64,000 nt of DNA from NCBI RefSeq assembly GCF_004137795.1, contig NZ_NWTM01000002.1, positions 62,001 to 126,000 of the forward strand, read 5' to 3'. This DNA is from Pectobacterium zantedeschiae (GTDB lineage Bacteria; Pseudomonadota; Gammaproteobacteria; Enterobacterales; Enterobacteriaceae). A program made the position numbers and the translations under genes. This document shows positions 62,026 to 64,000 of the stretch, one piece after another (within the stretch, counting starts at the first letter, position 1; each line of letters opens with the position of its first letter). Below the pieces are notes generated by a model, which did not search any database, had not been told where the DNA came from, and saw only the letters and a list, made by a program, of their open reading frames with translations.

Positions 62026-62660
62026 TATGTGTATAGTTCAGGTAACCATTCAGAAGGCGAACGGATATCTCCGTGCCAAATGTATAACGCGAGGACCGGC
62101 TCTTCTTGTGCCTGAGTCGCATGTGTAGCTCTACTACGGTGAAAAATTAACTCACCGGGGTGACGCGGAAAATAATCTTCATTCTCCATCGACCACAAAC
62201 CAGTGCCAGCCAGAGGAAGGTAAATCTCTGTTGCGGGGTGGCAATGCGCTGGATAATGGGTTTCTGGCGCAATCAGCGTCAACCCTACCGCTAAATGAGA
62301 AGATACCCAGAGATCTTCAGGTCCGACGAATTGTGTAAAGGCGATTTTTTCGCTCAGAGACGTAAACTTGGGATGAGGGATATAATCAAAGTTCCAGCTT
62401 AATTCTGGGGCTAATAACCTGATCATTGAGCATATTTCTCTGTCTCCCGATGCTTCTCCGATTTTCAACGCTTGTTCGAGATAATCAACCGCGGGTAGAT
62501 GCACAGAGGTACTCGGATGCGTGTTTTTTTCTGGTCGAGAAGGCCAGTCGTTGACGATTGAGACGACATCTTTACGTAAATGCGAAGCTACGGGTATCGA
62601 AACTAGCCGGTTATGGATCGTGAAGAGTAAGCGTTCGAGAATATGGTCACTGTTGCTCAT
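62025..62660 (-). CDS. DddL-like cupin (dimethylsulfoniopropionate lyase family)
   Basis: A 211-aa protein. The C-terminal half is a cupin: YPAHCHPATEIYLPLAGTGLW (about residues 137-157) supplies His-x-His and Glu for metal binding, and the second motif is in GELIFHRSRATHATQAQ with a conserved His (about residues 168-184). Length and motif order fit the DMSP-lyase (DddL) family, which splits DMSP to dimethyl sulfide and acrylate; in a terrestrial enterobacterium the substrate may differ. It is 10 nt from the alpha/beta-hydrolase gene in the same direction, so the two are probably co-transcribed. Confidence 0.75.
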   Translation of the reverse strand: MSNSDHILERLLFTIHNRLVSIPVASHLRKDVVSIVNDWPSRPEKNTHPSTSVHLPAVDYLEQALKIGEASGDREICSMIRLLAPELSWNFDYIPHPKFTSLSEKIAFTQFVGPEDLWVSSHLAVGLTLIAPETHYPAHCHPATEIYLPLAGTGLWSMENEDYFPRHPGELIFHRSRATHATQAQEEPVLALYIWHGDIRSPSEWLPELYT

Positions 62661-62670
62661 TCATGCCGCC

Positions 62671-63510
62671 TTATTGTGAGGATGGTGTTCCCACCCGTTT
62701 TAGCAGCAAGGAATACATAGATTGAACGATGGCTTCGGGAGCATCCTCCTGAACAAGATGCCCTGCGTTTTTGACGATCTGCAATGGCGCATCGCCGAGT
62801 CGATGCGCCAGATGCTTACCGATCTCAAGTGGTATCCACTCATCCTGCTCGCCCCATAATATGTTCACCGGACAATCAAGTTTATTGATCAAGGGCTCAA
62901 TGTCATCGGTATAGCATTGATCCATCTGGGCTATTTGCCGATAGAACGCGGCTTGCCCGACTTCTCCCTGCCACGGCGACATGTAAATGTTCAGCGCTTC
63001 TTCCGATAACGGTTGATAAGCCGCGCCCTGCAAATAAGCGCTGAGTAACGCATCGTGAGCATATTGCGGCAGACCAGTGAAGGCATCCTGATGTTTTCTG
63101 ACATGCGCGACAAAGGGAGAGCCCCAAGGAGAAATAGCGACCGCATCAAACAGCGTCAGCGAGGCATAACGGAGATCTTGTAGGAAATAGCCACGTAGCG
63201 CCGTCGCACCGCCGAAATCATGGCAAAGTATATCGGGTCGCGTCAGCCTCCACTCTTTCAGGAGTGCGGCCAATAACCGGTCCTGCACGCCAAGTGAAAC
63301 CTGCTGCCCGTCAGATTTATGTGATTGCCCGTAGCCCACCATGTCGTAGTAATAAACGGTCCAATGGGAAGAAAGCAGGGGGGCGATACGTCGCCATACC
63401 TGAGAAGAAAAGGGTGTGCCGTGAATCAGCACCAGCGCGGGACCTTTACCTATACATCCCCAGGCAACCGACTGATCTTCGAAAATAAAGTTATGTTTCA
63501 GTTCAAGCAT
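62671..63510 (-). CDS. alpha/beta hydrolase, haloalkane-dehalogenase-like
   Basis: Start at ATG 63510; a longer frame from 63573 is possible. A 279-aa alpha/beta hydrolase: oxyanion segment HGTPFSSQVW (about residues 31-40), nucleophile in ILCHDFGGATAL (an Asp, about residue 97, rather than the Ser of esterases), acid in LWGEQDEW (about residue 220) and base in KNAGHLVQED (His about residue 248). An Asp nucleophile is typical of haloalkane and haloacetate dehalogenases. Substrate unknown. It is divergent from the ArsR gene. Confidence 0.8.
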   Translation of the reverse strand: MLELKHNFIFEDQSVAWGCIGKGPALVLIHGTPFSSQVWRRIAPLLSSHWTVYYYDMVGYGQSHKSDGQQVSLGVQDRLLAALLKEWRLTRPDILCHDFGGATALRGYFLQDLRYASLTLFDAVAISPWGSPFVAHVRKHQDAFTGLPQYAHDALLSAYLQGAAYQPLSEEALNIYMSPWQGEVGQAAFYRQIAQMDQCYTDDIEPLINKLDCPVNILWGEQDEWIPLEIGKHLAHRLGDAPLQIVKNAGHLVQEDAPEAIVQSMYSLLLKRVGTPSSQ

Positions 63511-63557
63511 GTTATCATCATATTCAATATTAGCTATGTGACTATATGATACAAAAG

Positions 63558-63881
63558 ATGAGTGACAGATCAACCCAAGTTAAAGCATTAGCCAGTGAAC
63601 CACGATTGGAAATCCTTCGGCTGCTTAAGCATCCGCAACAACATTTTAGTGGGCAGGTGTCAGCCGACCCGCAGGAATTTGGTGTGTGTATTACGCTGAT
63701 CGCCGATGCGTTGCATATCGCCCAGCCGACTGCCAGCCGACATATCGATCTGTTGCGGCAGGCGGATTTCATTACGGTAAAACGTTATCAGAAATGGACG
63801 TACTGCCAGAGAAATGAAGCGGCGTTGGTGGATTACATTCAATGGCTGTCTGAAGAATTGTGTGGGAAAGTCGAAGGTTAA
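63558..63881 (+). CDS. ArsR-type winged-helix regulator
   Basis: Start at ATG 63558 (ATG 63546 is possible). A 107-aa protein with a winged helix: VKALASEPRLEILRLLKHPQQ at the N-terminus, recognition region ALHIAQPTASRHIDLLRQADF (about residues 54-74) and the wing VKRYQKWTYCQRNE. It lacks the ELCVCDL metal site of ArsR proper, so it is a non-metal sensor of the family. It probably controls the divergent hydrolase/cupin operon through the 47-bp shared interval, with its AT-rich stretch CAATATTAGC...CTATATGATAC. Confidence 0.82.
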   Translation: MSDRSTQVKALASEPRLEILRLLKHPQQHFSGQVSADPQEFGVCITLIADALHIAQPTASRHIDLLRQADFITVKRYQKWTYCQRNEAALVDYIQWLSEELCGKVEG

Positions 63882-64000
63882 AGAAAAACGTCCTGCTTTT
63901 GGCACTCTGAAATCACAAGAAACGTTCAAACTGACAGGAATTTAGCAAGCCTGCAAAACGCACGAGATTTTTTCCTGAGCATTGATTTTGAGAGCGGTAA

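Overview
The window is mostly an integrative and conjugative element (ICE) of the type IV secretion group typified by PFGI-1/PAPI-1/ICEclc (the 'PFL_46xx/PFL_47xx' protein families), followed by its chromosomal junction at a glycine tRNA. The host looks like an enterobacterium. The junction carries tRNA-Gly(GCC), a dsdX/dsdC/dsdA set very like the enteric one, and remains of a PBP1B-type gene. The native genes beyond the tRNA (a DddL-like cupin, an alpha/beta hydrolase and an ArsR regulator) would fit a Pectobacterium/Dickeya-like soft-rot bacterium, but that genus guess is inference.

Layout. 1-21184: conjugation genes, almost all on the minus strand and tightly overlapping (TraG-N, TIGR03755, TraU-like, TIGR03757, VirB4-like ATPase, lipoprotein, VirB10/TraB-like, TraK-like, TraE/VirB8-like, pilin-region small membrane proteins, RAQPRD protein, DUF4400 protein, TraD coupling protein, TIGR03765, lytic transglycosylase, TIGR03759, coiled-coil protein, PilL). 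Two plus-strand cargo units interrupt them: an AbiEi/AbiEii toxin-antitoxin pair (4665-6288) and an AT-rich putative PD-(D/E)XK nuclease (14110-15138). 21872-23666: more plus-strand AT-rich cargo, namely a frameshifted DUF2971 gene and a nucleotide-cyclase-like protein.

24123-37010: minus-strand DNA-metabolism module (helicase, N6-adenine-type methyltransferase, small unknowns, DUF3275, DUF3577, PAPS-reductase-like, DUF3085, cytosine methyltransferase). Many of its genes are preceded by a hairpin of conserved architecture but different sequence. An IS4/IS10-type insertion sequence (32725-34004) sits inside one of these palindromes. An H-NS-like gene lies on the plus strand. 37538-39550 is topoisomerase III. 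39714-43774 holds a 1096-aa protein I do not recognise and a convergent 257-aa partner. 44017-51001 is the SSB / PFL_4669 / STY4528 / DUF2857 / ParB / HicA-like / ParA / AlpA maintenance end of the element, with two 35-bp palindromic direct repeats at 45973-46105.

51002-60764: junction region with an orphan LysR regulator, Tn3 and IS30 transposase remnants that abut each other, a rearranged D-serine locus (dsdX, dsdC, a decayed second dsdC, dsdA), a PBP1B-like pseudogene and a cluster of TGTCAT repeats. A 3'-tRNA-Gly fragment at 60746-60764, just upstream of an intact tRNA-Gly (60840-60915), is best read as the right attachment site of an element integrated into a tandem tRNA-Gly array. 61425-63881 is ordinary chromosome. 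The integrase and relaxase are not in the window and should lie beyond its left edge.
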